From a virus: a DNA stretch of 64,000 nucleotides. The stretch spans positions 1 through 64,000 of the IMG/VR virus record IMGVR_UViG_3300036782_000052; one strand, 5' to 3'. The notes beneath the pieces were generated by a model. That model did no database searches. It saw only the letters and a list, made by a program, of their open reading frames with translations, and was not told where the DNA came from. Positions 49,793 through 57,440 of the stretch are shown here, piece by piece. Within the stretch, counting starts at the first letter, position 1; every line of letters starts with the position of its first letter. Both the position numbers and the translations under genes were made by a program.

Positions 49793-50437
49793 ATGCCACG
49801 GCTGAAAACGCCCTGCGAGAAGATCAACGGCTGGGCGATCCGCCAGAAGGATAGCGACCCGGGCGCGATCCGCGCGAAGGTGCAGATCCGCACGGCGGTG
49901 CTGGACGGCATCGGCGCCGATGAGGCCCGGGTGTTCGATGCCTTCGCCGGCGAGGGCACGATGTATCGCGAGGTCTGGAAGAACGCCGCGTCCTATGTCG
50001 GCTGCGACCTGGAGAAGTTCGTCCGCGATGAGCGGGTGGCCTACGTCGCGGACAACCGCCGGGTCATGCGGTGCATCGACATCGGCGCCTTCAACGTCTT
50101 CGACTTCGATGCCTACGGCTCGCCGTGGGAACAGGTCTACCTGATGATCAAGCGGCGCCAGGTCGCGCCTGGCGAGCGGATCGGCGTGGTACTGACCGAG
50201 GGCCAAGGCATGAAGATGGACATGGGGGGAATGTCGGCCGCGCTGTCTCTGGTGGCCGGGGTGCGCCAATACATGCCCGGCATGGGCGCGGCGCAACAGC
50301 AGATCGTCAATCGGGCGGTGTCGCGCACCGCGACGATGATGAATACGACGATAGAAAAGCACTTTCAGGCGATATCAAAGCATTCGAGCACTATCCGCTA
50401 TATCGGGATGGTGCTGCGCGGGGCGGAGCATGGCTAA
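49793..50437 (+). CDS. SAM-dependent methyltransferase-like protein
   Basis: The 214-residue protein has a Rossmann-type motif I EARVFDAFAGEGTMYREVWK, then NAASYVGCDLEKFVRDERVA, and FNVFDFDAYGSPWEQV, in which DxDxYGSP resembles the catalytic-loop region of Trm1-like or related methyltransferases rather than a DPPY motif. The target (DNA or RNA base) is not clear. ATG at 49793 is preferred over TTG at 49781. It is the last plus-strand gene of the early operon and meets the minus-strand gene at 50434. Confidence 0.7.
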   Translation: MPRLKTPCEKINGWAIRQKDSDPGAIRAKVQIRTAVLDGIGADEARVFDAFAGEGTMYREVWKNAASYVGCDLEKFVRDERVAYVADNRRVMRCIDIGAFNVFDFDAYGSPWEQVYLMIKRRQVAPGERIGVVLTEGQGMKMDMGGMSAALSLVAGVRQYMPGMGAAQQQIVNRAVSRTATMMNTTIEKHFQAISKHSSTIRYIGMVLRGAEHG

Positions 50438-51294
50438 TGCGCATCCGCTGGGTGAGCGAACGGCGGCGCGCCGCGGTTGCAGACCACCGGGTAGAACGCG
50501 TTGTCGGTCGGCAGCCTCTCGCCGTTATGCGAGGCGGCCCACAGCATCGACGCGGTTCGCATGTCTTGGGCATGGATCAGGTTGCGAACGGTATCACTGG
50601 CGCAGAACTGCGTCTCGATCTCGGTCAAGGCGGTGTTGAAGTGGGCTTCCGCCTCCCGCCGCGACGCCTCGGCTTGCGCTATGCTGGTTTCCAGCGTGCT
50701 CACCCTGGCGTTCAGCCGGCCGCGGTCGGTGCGACTTTCAGCGTCGGCCGCAACCCCCGAAGTCGCCTGACTTTCCAATTGGCGCAAGCGACCCTCGGCG
50801 ACGGCCTGGATTGCCTGGTCTGCCGCCCGAGCGGACTTGAGTTGTTCCATCGCCAGCACCTGCGGCGCGGTGGCGACGTTGATCTGCAGCCCGATCAGCA
50901 GCCAGCACCCGCTCAACACGCCGAGCACCACGGTGGTCATGCCGATCAAGAGCATCCAGTTCGGTTTACCCTGCTCGGCGATGGTCTTATTGATCGGGGC
51001 CAGCGACTCCTCCAGCCGCTCGCGCATACCGACTATCTGTGCTTCGAACTCTTGGCGGGTGACCGCGCGGGCTTGCGCCTCGACAAAGCTAGTTCGGAAA
51101 GCTTCCTGGTTTTCGATGCGCCGGTGAACGGCATCAAGCTGAGCCGTGAGAGCCTGGCGGTCGGCCTCATAGCGATACTTGATGAGTTCGTCGTTGGCTA
51201 CTTGCTTTTGCTCCAGGAAGTCGCCGAGGATTTCGACGGTCCAATTGGAGCGATCAGGTTCGGTCACGGGCCTGCCTTGCCGGGTCGTCGGCAT
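50434..51294 (-). CDS. Coiled-coil protein with one membrane segment
   Basis: The 286-residue protein has a charged coiled-coil N-terminus (ILGDFLEQKQVANDELIKYR, ALTAQLDAVHRRIENQEAFR), a central membrane segment (WMLLIGMTTVVLGVLSGCWL), a second long coiled coil (LRQLESQATSGVAADAESRT, VSTLETSIAQAEASRREAEA) and a short C-terminal domain. Such proteins may anchor phage complexes at the membrane. It starts the leftmost minus-strand unit; a promoter likely lies in the gap to 51451. Function unknown. Confidence 0.7.
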   Translation of the reverse strand: MPTTRQGRPVTEPDRSNWTVEILGDFLEQKQVANDELIKYRYEADRQALTAQLDAVHRRIENQEAFRTSFVEAQARAVTRQEFEAQIVGMRERLEESLAPINKTIAEQGKPNWMLLIGMTTVVLGVLSGCWLLIGLQINVATAPQVLAMEQLKSARAADQAIQAVAEGRLRQLESQATSGVAADAESRTDRGRLNARVSTLETSIAQAEASRREAEAHFNTALTEIETQFCASDTVRNLIHAQDMRTASMLWAASHNGERLPTDNAFYPVVCNRGAPPFAHPADAH

Positions 51295-51451
51295 GAACCT
51301 TCTCTCGCTAGAGCGAACTTCTCCGGCATAATCCCGTCTCGGGAGTCGGTATTATGACACATCGTTTAGACGCCAACTAACCGACAGGTTTTTCGTAAGC
51401 CGAATTGGCCCTACGTCCGTAGACACTATCACGCGATCGCGAGGCGACACA
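51295..51451. promoter_or_regulatory. Divergent gap, probable promoters
   Basis: The gap lies between the minus-strand coiled-coil gene and a plus-strand pair of mini-genes. On the minus strand TTGGCG and TAATAC with 16-bp spacing occur near 51340-51385 as a weak promoter. A short inverted repeat ACGTCCGTAG / CACTA is not convincing. No repressor-type GAAC-N5-GTTC site is visible. Confidence 0.3.
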
Positions 51452-51511
51452 ATGAAATTGACCGATTGTCACATTCCCGATGCGCGAACGATACGGGGCC
51501 GGCAGGCATGA
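51452..51511 (+). CDS. Leader-size peptide (19 aa), coupled to the next mini-gene
   Basis: The 19-codon frame (KLTDCHIPDARTIRGRQA) has GAGGCG 5 nt before its ATG and ends in an ATGA overlap with a 30-residue membrane peptide. Alone it would be ignored, but the coupling suggests a leader peptide controlling the following gene. Low certainty. Confidence 0.3.
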   Translation: MKLTDCHIPDARTIRGRQA

Positions 51512-51600
51512 GTCCGGGCTGGCAGTGGGCGCTGGCGACCGGCTTGCTGGTAGCGGTCGTGGCTTGGTTGTTATGGCTGGTGACGGCAGCTGTTAGATGA
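51508..51600 (+). CDS. Small membrane protein (30 aa)
   Basis: ATG at 51508 overlaps the stop of the 19-residue frame. The product is a short SPGWQW start followed by one membrane helix (LATGLLVAVVAWLLWLV). The stop at 51598-51600 overlaps the convergent gene by 8 nt. Its form resembles the coupled mini-membrane gene at 30135. Role unknown. Confidence 0.4.
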   Translation: MSPGWQWALATGLLVAVVAWLLWLVTAAVR

Positions 51601-51778
51601 TCTTCTCGAAGCGAGCGGCCCATTCCGCCAGCGGGCGCACCCAACGGCGGCCATCGGTTTGCGACTGGTAGACGATCAGCCGCTCACCAGTCGCCTCGGC
51701 CGCGGCCAGACACAGCACACGATAGAAATGGCCGCTGTGATGCTCCCAGATTTCGCCGGCTTCGGGCTCAGCGTCCAT
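51593..51778 (-). CDS. DUF1653-like small protein
   Basis: The 61-residue product (AEPEAGEIWEHHSGHFYRVL, CLAAAEATGERLIVYQSQTD, GRRWVRPLAEWAARF) has the GxxWxHxxGxxYxVL and VxYxxxxGxxWxRPLxxF pattern of DUF1653, a small beta-barrel domain found widely in phages and bacteria. Function unknown. It is 3 nt downstream of the next minus-strand gene in operon order. Confidence 0.75.
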   Translation of the reverse strand: MDAEPEAGEIWEHHSGHFYRVLCLAAAEATGERLIVYQSQTDGRRWVRPLAEWAARFEKII

Positions 51779-51781
51779 CGG

Positions 51782-52072
51782 TCACCGGCACGCATGGGAC
51801 AAATGCAGGAACCCGGCGGTCCACAGATACAGCCCGCAGACGACGAAGCCGACCAGCGCGCCAAAACAGAGCACCAACAGCCCGCCGTTACGATGCGCCG
51901 AGTTCTCGGCCAGTTCGGCAAACTGCCAGTTGACGACGCCACGCAGGCGGAGGATCTCCTGCATCGCATCCGGCGCGGCTTGGCTGCGCTGCGCTGGATC
52001 GGGCGAGCTGAGCCGGTCCAGCAGACTGTTGGTGAGAGGAGTGACCGAGGTCGTTTCATTCTGGTTCGACAT
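51782..52072 (-). CDS. Small membrane protein
   Basis: The 96-residue product has a soluble N-terminal part (TNSLLDRLSSPDPAQRSQAA), a helix (AMQEILRLRGVVNWQFAELA) and one clear membrane segment near residues 65-90 (GLLVLCFGALVGFVVCGLYL). Function unknown; it pairs with the DUF1653-like gene downstream. Confidence 0.65.
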   Translation of the reverse strand: MSNQNETTSVTPLTNSLLDRLSSPDPAQRSQAAPDAMQEILRLRGVVNWQFAELAENSAHRNGGLLVLCFGALVGFVVCGLYLWTAGFLHLSHACR

Positions 52073-52283
52073 TCATGGCCTTTCCGCGTCTTGTTCGTTC
52101 AAGACGCACGCCATGTCGATATCTGCAAGTGTGAAAAGGGCGGGCGACCGGACTCCGCCAGTCGCCCGCCGGGCGTCCTACTGCCAGGATAAGCCTGGGT
52201 TCAGACCACTCAAATCACGTGTCGTCCCGGTGTCGAAGCATTTGACACATCGCTGTTCAAATAGCCAATGACATTTAGGCGGA
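52073..52283. other. Gap with a strong GC hairpin
   Basis: A 10-bp stem GGCGGGCGAC / GTCGCCCGCC with a 12-base loop lies near 52142-52173 and could be a terminator or processing hairpin for the minus-strand operon to its right. A 25-codon minus-strand frame coupled to the zinc-ribbon gene, and an overlapping frame rich in Cys without a start codon, are visible but not called. Confidence 0.45.
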
Positions 52284-52487
52284 TCATGGCGCCACCGCGA
52301 CTTCAGCGATCGGGCGACCGCATTCGATACAGCGCAAAAGCATGCTTCCCGTCGCCAGGTTATAGGCGACGGTCAAGCCAGCATCGAGATGGCATTTCGC
52401 ATGTAGAAACATCTCGCGATGATCTTCGTGCGTGCAGCCCGGCGTCGAGCATTGCGCGCGGTCAAGCTGGGTTCTGGTCAGCATCAT
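52284..52487 (-). CDS. Small zinc-binding protein
   Basis: The 67-residue product (MLTRTQLDRAQCSTPGCTHE, DHREMFLHAKCHLDAGLTVA, SMLLRCIECGRPIAEV) has CxxxxC with His residues, a C-H pair and a CxxC, suiting one or two zinc ions. ATG at 52487 overlaps the upstream stop. A palindrome AAGCATGCTT is inside its coding sequence (52338-52347). Function unknown. Confidence 0.7.
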   Translation of the reverse strand: MMLTRTQLDRAQCSTPGCTHEDHREMFLHAKCHLDAGLTVAYNLATGSMLLRCIECGRPIAEVAVAP

Positions 52488-52990
52488 GTTTTCCGCCCCG
52501 CGCGTTCGAGCAACGCCCAGGCGACGCAGCGCTCGGCATCGGCGAGTTCCAGCAGCTTCTGGGCCATCTGCTCGACGCCGATCTGCTTGGCCAGTGCGAC
52601 GGTGCCGTGGCCGAGGATCGTCACCGCGAGCCAAGGCGCCGGTGGTGGCGGCAGCGTCATGACCCCCGGTTCGTTGGCCACGTCGGCATACATCGCCGCC
52701 CAGGCTTTGGCGCTGTTCGGCGGCGGATCATCCGAGGGCGAAAGCGTCGCATCCCAGCACAGCACGCAATACGATATCGCGTAGCCCTGCTGGCGCATGG
52801 TCCACTTGAAGACCTCACCGGCATCACCCTGGCGTCGCGGCTCGTGCAGCTCGACGCTCCAGCCGGAGCTGAGACTACGGTCGCGGTTGATGCGCTCGAT
52901 TAGCTGCTTGATGACGTCGTTGCTGACGTCATCGCGCACGCTGACCACCGAATGGCCGGTGGTCAGCGTGATGAACGTGAATGCGCTCAT
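52484..52990 (-). CDS. Hypothetical protein
   Basis: The 168-residue protein (FTFITLTTGHSVVSVRDDVS, NDVIKQLIERINRDRSLSSG, then WLAVTILGHGTVALAKQIGV and LLELADAERCVAWALLERAG) is a mixed alpha-beta protein. The C-terminal half looks helical and may bind a partner. ATG at 52990 has GGGAGATCAA upstream. It shares no clear family with its neighbours. Confidence 0.65.
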   Translation of the reverse strand: MSAFTFITLTTGHSVVSVRDDVSNDVIKQLIERINRDRSLSSGWSVELHEPRRQGDAGEVFKWTMRQQGYAISYCVLCWDATLSPSDDPPPNSAKAWAAMYADVANEPGVMTLPPPPAPWLAVTILGHGTVALAKQIGVEQMAQKLLELADAERCVAWALLERAGRKT

Positions 52991-52999
52991 TTGATCTCC

Positions 53000-53413
53000 C
53001 TAACGAGCCTGGATCATCGCCTTGGTCATGGCGACATCGGTGGGGTCATTGGCGTTGTGCCAAAAGATGCACGCCGCCTCATACATCGCCGTCCGCGCAG
53101 AGAGTGGCAGCCGCTCGATGTGCTCCGCCAGGTGCTGCGCGTCGATGCCCCACTTCGCGCCGAGGTTCGGGGTGTCGGCGACGTTCGCCCAGGCGTTAGA
53201 GACGGCGATCGGATGAATGAACTCGATCTGGGCGCCGTTGTTGGCGTCGAGGAAGGCCATCCATTCGTCCTTGGTGAAGGGCAGTTGCCTGAGTTCGTGG
53301 GCGATCAGGTCGAGGTATCGCGCGGCGATCCCGTTGATCCGGAAGTTCTTCTCTTGGTCGTCGCATCCGACGAGCAGCTTTTCCAGCGCAGGCAGTTCGT
53401 CTACTTCGATCAT
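53000..53413 (-). CDS. Hypothetical protein
   Basis: The 137-residue product (IEVDELPALEKLLVGCDDQE, LPFTKDEWMAFLDANNGAQI, IERLPLSARTAMYEAACIFW) is a mainly helical acidic protein. ATG at 53413 overlaps the preceding stop. No family recognised; part of a run of coupled unknown genes from 55456 down to 52284. Confidence 0.65.
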   Translation of the reverse strand: MIEVDELPALEKLLVGCDDQEKNFRINGIAARYLDLIAHELRQLPFTKDEWMAFLDANNGAQIEFIHPIAVSNAWANVADTPNLGAKWGIDAQHLAEHIERLPLSARTAMYEAACIFWHNANDPTDVAMTKAMIQAR

Positions 53414-53901
53414 TGTGTGTCCTTCCGTGATGTCGCCGCGTAACGCAGCATGTCCATGATCTGCTCGCGCATGTTGACCGATGCGCACCACAACACGCAG
53501 TCGCTGCCGAATGCGCTCACTTGCCAGTAGACCGCGTCACCGTCGGGGCCGGCGCCCATCAGCATCAGCCACCAGCCAATCCGACGGCCGGTCGGCAAGA
53601 CCTCGACGTAGTGGCGCAGCTGCATCAACGGCGGCCCTGGCGTGTACCCAGCCTCCTCGCGCAGCCCGCGGGTTTCGAGATCGAGCGCGATCGCCTGCTC
53701 AATCTCGTCTCGGGTCACTGGCTCACCCAGCACACCCCCGATGGCCTCGATCGCTTCGAGTGCATCGGCGGCGACGCTGTTGCCGGGGCGATGCCCGAGC
53801 AGCATCACCGAGCCGACTGCCATCGGCAGAATGCGCGGCGTGGCCCGCCGATAGCCGAGGCGGAACACGGCGCGCGCCAGGTCGGCGGCATACTCGCTCA
53901 T
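53410..53901 (-). CDS. Hypothetical protein
   Basis: The 163-residue protein (SEYAADLARAVFRLGYRRAT, VTRDEIEQAIALDLETRGLR, VYWQVSAFGSDCVLWCASVN) has a C-terminal region with Trp/Cys clusters. Start ATG at 53901 overlaps the upstream stop. Function unknown. Confidence 0.65.
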   Translation of the reverse strand: MSEYAADLARAVFRLGYRRATPRILPMAVGSVMLLGHRPGNSVAADALEAIEAIGGVLGEPVTRDEIEQAIALDLETRGLREEAGYTPGPPLMQLRHYVEVLPTGRRIGWWLMLMGAGPDGDAVYWQVSAFGSDCVLWCASVNMREQIMDMLRYAATSRKDTQ

Positions 53902-54461
53902 CAGTCGCCTCCCTTGCAGGTGATGGCGTCCTTCATAGCAGCCCCCGGCGTCGGATACCGGGCATAGAAGCGCTTGATCTCCGCGTCCCACGCCTCCGGT
54001 CCGGCCCATTCTCGCAAGCCGGAGCGATGCCAGTTCGCCACTGTACGGCTGAACTCCGGCGATACGGTGGTGAACCGCAGTGCGCGGACGACGCCGGCGC
54101 CGTCCAGGGTGTGGATGGTGAGCGCCAGCCGCACCTTTCGATTGTCCCAGAGCGCCTCCTCGTCCGGGATCTTGCGCAGGTCAGGATGGGCCAGCCCCGG
54201 CGCGTAGGGTCCATCGAACTCGCCGATCGGCGTGTTGACCAGGAAGCAAAAGCCGCCCGTCATCTTCAGCACGCCGAACCGATACGTAGCCTCCTGGAGC
54301 TGCTTGGCCTCGCTGTCGCTCAGCGGATCAAACACGAGCAGCACAATAAAGCCGCTCTTCGTGAGAACGGTCTGCATGCCCTCATGCTTCACGCGCAGAT
54401 TATCCCACAGCGGATGTTTCGTATGGAGCATCACGGTCATTGGTTTGTCGCTGTCGCTCAT
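53901..54461 (-). CDS. Hypothetical protein
   Basis: The 186-residue protein (SDSDKPMTVMLHTKHPLWDN, TVLTKSGFIVLLVFDPLSDS, ALWDNRKVRLALTIHTLDGA) appears alpha-beta with a C-terminal Trp-rich helix. Its start overlaps the end of the duplicated 58-residue gene, and the sequence around its start (GTCGCTCATGCTTTGCTCTCCC on the plus strand) is the same as at the duplicated gene starts, marking the duplication boundary. Function unknown. Confidence 0.65.
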   Translation of the reverse strand: MSDSDKPMTVMLHTKHPLWDNLRVKHEGMQTVLTKSGFIVLLVFDPLSDSEAKQLQEATYRFGVLKMTGGFCFLVNTPIGEFDGPYAPGLAHPDLRKIPDEEALWDNRKVRLALTIHTLDGAGVVRALRFTTVSPEFSRTVANWHRSGLREWAGPEAWDAEIKRFYARYPTPGAAMKDAITCKGGD

Positions 54462-54634
54462 GCTTTGCTCTCCCGTGGTGGTGTCGCCGCAGGGCAGAGT
54501 TTCGACATGGCACGCCGTAGCGCGGCTATCTGCTGGGCGGTCCAATGTTCCGGCCATTCGCCAGCCAAAAGAAACTGTGCCGCGTTATAGAGTGCCGCCT
54601 TTTCTGCTTCGGTGAGAATCGGTTCGTCGCTCAT
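54458..54634 (-). CDS. Hypothetical 58-aa protein, tandem copy 2
   Basis: This 58-residue protein (SDEPILTEAEKAALYNAAQF, LLAGEWPEHWTAQQIAALRR) is identical to the product of the gene immediately upstream at 54631-54807. The ATG overlaps the stop of that copy. It is one half of a perfect 173-bp tandem duplication. Helical; function unknown. Confidence 0.75.
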   Translation of the reverse strand: MSDEPILTEAEKAALYNAAQFLLAGEWPEHWTAQQIAALRRAMSKLCPAATPPRESKA

Positions 54635-54807
54635 GCTTTGCTCTCCCGTGGTGGTGTCGCCGCAGGGCAGAGTTTCGACATGGCACGCCGTAGCGCGGCT
54701 ATCTGCTGGGCGGTCCAATGTTCCGGCCATTCGCCAGCCAAAAGAAACTGTGCCGCGTTATAGAGTGCCGCCTTTTCTGCTTCGGTGAGAATCGGTTCGT
54801 CGCTCAT
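54631..54807 (-). CDS. Hypothetical 58-aa protein, tandem copy 1
   Basis: Identical in sequence to the adjoining copy at 54458-54634. ATG at 54807 overlaps the stop of the ParB-like gene upstream. A Trp/Glu-rich helical protein with a C-terminal CPAATPPRESKA tail. No family recognised. Confidence 0.75.
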   Translation of the reverse strand: MSDEPILTEAEKAALYNAAQFLLAGEWPEHWTAQQIAALRRAMSKLCPAATPPRESKA

Positions 54808-55265
54808 GCTTTGCTCTCCCACGCCTTCCGCGTGGCGGGCACGTCCAGCAGCGCGGCCTCCCAGGTCGGCGCGCGGCAGGTGTGGAACACCATCGTCTCG
54901 CGGCCGGCGTTGATCCGCTTCAGATAGCGGTGGTTGCCGTCGAGCAGCAGGAAGGACCCATCCTCCATGAACACGGCAATCCCCGGCTCCTCCATGCGAG
55001 CGCGCGGCATTCGTCTCAAGTGCGCCATGTTGATCCCCCTGGTTTCATCGATCATCCTGGCGTCTTCCGGGATAAGGGGTATTTCGATCGTCTCCCATTG
55101 CTCGGGGTGTTGCGCGTGCATCTCGATCAGCCGCGGGATGCAGAACACGAGGTCTTCGTGGCCCTCGCGAGTGAATATGTAGAGTTGGCCTTCGCCGGGC
55201 GCGGTGAATGTCGAGCCGTCGCGCAGCCGCACGGTCAGCGGCTTGTTGCTGTCAGGTATGTTCAT
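54804..55265 (-). CDS. ParB/sulfiredoxin-fold-like protein
   Basis: The 153-residue protein has an N-terminal beta domain (PLTVRLRDGSTFTAPGEGQL, YIFTREGHEDLVFCIPRLIE) and a C-terminal segment VFMEDGSFLLLDGNHRYLKR, in which DGNHRYLK resembles the ParB/sulfiredoxin-type DGHHRYxA motif. If correct it is the third such protein in the window. ATG overlaps the next gene upstream. Moderately uncertain. Confidence 0.65.
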   Translation of the reverse strand: MNIPDSNKPLTVRLRDGSTFTAPGEGQLYIFTREGHEDLVFCIPRLIEMHAQHPEQWETIEIPLIPEDARMIDETRGINMAHLRRMPRARMEEPGIAVFMEDGSFLLLDGNHRYLKRINAGRETMVFHTCRAPTWEAALLDVPATRKAWESKA

Positions 55266-55456
55266 GGGCCTTCGCCCTCCTTGAAAACGTCGGTGTGGAC
55301 GCTGATCTGCTCGCGCTCGATCTCGACCCAGGTGTGGCCGTCCTCCTGACGAATAGCTTTGGTACGGGCCGTGGTCTGGTTGGTCGCCTCAACCTCAATC
55401 GAGACGACCAGCTCAACACGGAGGACTTTCGTCCTCCGCACTGTGAACAGCGGCAT
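55262..55456 (-). CDS. Small hypothetical protein
   Basis: The 64-residue product (PLFTVRRTKVLRVELVVSIE, VEATNQTTARTKAIRQEDGH) is a small beta-rich protein. ATG at 55456 overlaps the upstream stop; its stop overlaps the ParB-like gene start. Function unknown. Confidence 0.65.
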   Translation of the reverse strand: MPLFTVRRTKVLRVELVVSIEVEATNQTTARTKAIRQEDGHTWVEIEREQISVHTDVFKEGEGP

Positions 55457-56268
55457 CAGCCGAACAGGCTGGTTTGCACGGCCGACAGATGCGCCGGCAG
55501 CGGGATCGGATTGACCCGGCCACGCTTCAAGGCCTCGACCAGCCAGGCGTTCTCGGGCCTGGCCAACTCCTGTTCGGTCGCGGCCTTGCCATCCGGGCTC
55601 AACGGCAGCAGTTTGAAAGCCGGTCGCACGTTCTTTTCCCGGCTGGCGTGGGATCCCGTCGTGGGGCGTTCGATCGCCACCGTCCGCTCCCGCAGCCCAT
55701 TACGGAACAGGTCCTCAACGCTCCGATAGTCCGGCAGGATCGCTGGTTTGCCCTTGATGTCGGTGAGCAGACTCATGGCGCCCGCCGGCGAGGGCCAACG
55801 GGCCTTTGGATCCGCCGCGACCACCCACGCCGAGGCATCCACGAAGCCGCCCCAGACGCAGCGGCAAGGCACATAGTCGAGCCAGAGCAGGAAGCTGCCG
55901 GGTCGAGCCCAGGACGGCACGGTCCCAGGGTCGGCACCGAACGCCCTGATGATGGCCTCCGGCGCACCCGGCGCCTCGCGATCGCCCGTGGGGTTCAGCA
56001 GCTTGTGCAGGCGGGTCGACAGCTCCCCGACGAGCTGGGCTTCGTCATTCAAGGCTTCGGACGATGACCACCGCCCGAAATAGATGTTCGTCTTCCGCGG
56101 CTGCGCCATGAAAGCATCCACCCGATCGAGCACCGCGCCGATCTGGCGAAGCAGATCCTCCTCGGTATCGGGAATTGCCGGCTTTTTCCGACGATCGGCT
56201 TTCCGCAAGAACCGGGGCGCGCGCGCCCGTGTCGGCTTGGCGGACTTTGCAACGTTACGCTTTGCCAT
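55456..56268 (-). CDS. Hypothetical protein ending in a clamp-binding-like motif
   Basis: The 270-residue protein has a basic N-terminus (AKRNVAKSAKPTRARAPRFL), a helix (LLRQIGAVLDRVDAFMAQPR) and a globular core (SFLLWLDYVPCRCVWGGFVD). The very C-terminus is AVQTSLFG, where QTSLF fits a sliding-clamp-binding peptide. The GATTAA-type leader hairpin (here GACTAA) lies 19 nt upstream of the ATG, and this gene heads the run of coupled genes down to 52284. Function unknown. Confidence 0.65.
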   Translation of the reverse strand: MAKRNVAKSAKPTRARAPRFLRKADRRKKPAIPDTEEDLLRQIGAVLDRVDAFMAQPRKTNIYFGRWSSSEALNDEAQLVGELSTRLHKLLNPTGDREAPGAPEAIIRAFGADPGTVPSWARPGSFLLWLDYVPCRCVWGGFVDASAWVVAADPKARWPSPAGAMSLLTDIKGKPAILPDYRSVEDLFRNGLRERTVAIERPTTGSHASREKNVRPAFKLLPLSPDGKAATEQELARPENAWLVEALKRGRVNPIPLPAHLSAVQTSLFG

Positions 56269-56287
56269 AGCTGGCTCTCCTGTTCCA

Positions 56288-56303
56288 TCGGCTTAGTCGC
56301 CGA
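56288..56303 (-). promoter_or_regulatory. Leader hairpin, GATTAA family (variant loop GACTAA)
   Basis: On the transcript strand TCGGC-GACTAA-GCCGA forms a 5-bp stem with a 6-base loop, starting 19 nt upstream of the ATG at 56268. The outer pair is T-A instead of C-G in other copies, a compensated change. A second hairpin (arms of 6+6 bp, one mismatch) lies upstream at 56329-56361. Confidence 0.75.
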
Positions 56304-56366
56304 ATGGCCTGCGTCTTGACTGGCGCAGAAGGAACCTGCATCGAGCGGATGCAGCTTCCTTCCTCG

Positions 56367-57314
56367 TCAGATCAGTTGCGATCGATTGTTCAGTTGGCGT
56401 GTCAGTTGATGGTAGTGTTCCGGCAGCTGGCGGAACGTTTGTTTGTCGATCGTGGCACCGCCTTTCTCGTCCGGCAGACGCTCCCAGCCGTTGTCGATCA
56501 ACCACTGAAAGCGCCTGCCTGGGCTCAATGTCGCCGGGGCATTCGTCCAGTTCGGATGCGAGCGTATCTGGCCGGATTGCTTGTGCCAGAGCGGGATCTC
56601 GGCCCGTCGCGCCGCATTCATGGCATCGACCAGCCATTTTCGCTCCATGATACGGGCACCAGCACCACTCTCGCCGCCGGTGATCGCCCACGAAATGCCT
56701 TCCAGGTTGATCTGATCGGTCGGGCCGATGATGGGCTCAATGCTGACGAAGAACGTCCCAGTGCCGGCGCATCGCCCCTTGATCGTGCGCATGACGTTCA
56801 ACCGCGGTGCGACGTCGTTGTTCTCGACCGAGACGCCGATCCAGATATTCGCTGGGATGCCGCTCTTGCCATAGCGCGCAACGAGGATCTTACGCGCCCG
56901 GATCGGCCGCTTGGTCAGTATTTGGAAGATCGTTTCCGGCGCGGCCTCGAAGGCGTCGAGGGCCTGGTGAATAGCCTCCTCCGGCACGTCATCGTGCCAG
57001 AAGTCGGACATTGAATTGACGAAGCACAGGTAGGGCAGTCGCTTGCCGTCCGCCTCGACATGCGGCCGCATCCTGCGGATGTGGCTCAGCCGATCGAGGT
57101 GCAACACCACCCGGTCGAAGGGCGCGGCGAACTTTGCCTTGGTGATGGCGGCGCGGCTGGCCGGGGTATCCCCCGGCCCTCCACCCATCTTCGCGAACCG
57201 CGTCACCAGCGCTTCGGCATAGCAGTTGTTGCAGCCGGCGCTGACCTTGTGACAGCCGACCCACGCATTCAGCGTGCCACTACACCAACTGATACCGCTG
57301 TTCAGTACGACCAT
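56367..57314 (-). CDS. DUF5131 (phage Gp37/Gp68) family protein
   Basis: The 315-residue protein has the family start: NSGISWCSGTLNAWVGCHKV, then SAGCNNCYAEALVTRF with three Cys that resemble a radical-SAM-like cluster, a CFVNSMSDFWHDDVPEEAIH block, TIFQILTKRP, IWIGVSVEN and ISWAITGGESGAGARIM. Members are common in phages and mobile elements; the function is not established. The ATG at 57314 follows AAGGAGTAACC. It is the fourth gene of the unit that begins with DUF2786. Confidence 0.88.
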   Translation of the reverse strand: MVVLNSGISWCSGTLNAWVGCHKVSAGCNNCYAEALVTRFAKMGGGPGDTPASRAAITKAKFAAPFDRVVLHLDRLSHIRRMRPHVEADGKRLPYLCFVNSMSDFWHDDVPEEAIHQALDAFEAAPETIFQILTKRPIRARKILVARYGKSGIPANIWIGVSVENNDVAPRLNVMRTIKGRCAGTGTFFVSIEPIIGPTDQINLEGISWAITGGESGAGARIMERKWLVDAMNAARRAEIPLWHKQSGQIRSHPNWTNAPATLSPGRRFQWLIDNGWERLPDEKGGATIDKQTFRQLPEHYHQLTRQLNNRSQLI

Positions 57315-57317
57315 CGG

Positions 57318-57440
57318 TTACTCCTTGCATCGGGACTTTTTTAAGTTGTATCGCAAGTGCAGCCACGCCAAGCCGAGAAACACTGCGGCGGAAATGACTG
57401 GCCAGGCGAACAACATCAGGGGCGACGCTGTTATCATCAT
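57318..57440 (-). CDS. Small membrane protein (40 aa)
   Basis: The 40-residue product has one membrane segment (LMLFAWPVISAAVFLGLAWL) followed by a basic tail (HLRYNLKKSRCKE). ATG at 57440 overlaps the previous stop (ATGA) and it ends 3 nt before the DUF5131 start. Clear coupling makes it a real gene. Role unknown. Confidence 0.6.
   Translation of the reverse strand: MMITASPLMLFAWPVISAAVFLGLAWLHLRYNLKKSRCKE

Larger units (their letters stand above)
54458..54807. repeat. Perfect 173-bp tandem duplication
   Basis: Two copies of 173 bp (about 54461-54633 and 54634-54806) look identical at every base. About 20 bases of the unit boundary are also present at the third junction, the likely recombination microhomology. 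Zero visible divergence points to a very recent event. Confidence 0.85.

Noticed and set aside
52160-52286. Minus-strand Cys-rich frame resembling a small zinc knuckle
   Set aside because: The frame with the Cys pattern has no ATG, GTG or TTG start; an overlapping 25-codon coupled frame has no recognisable features.
54458-54807. Insertion sequence or transposon duplication
   Set aside because: No terminal inverted repeats or transposase; the event is a simple tandem duplication with microhomology.
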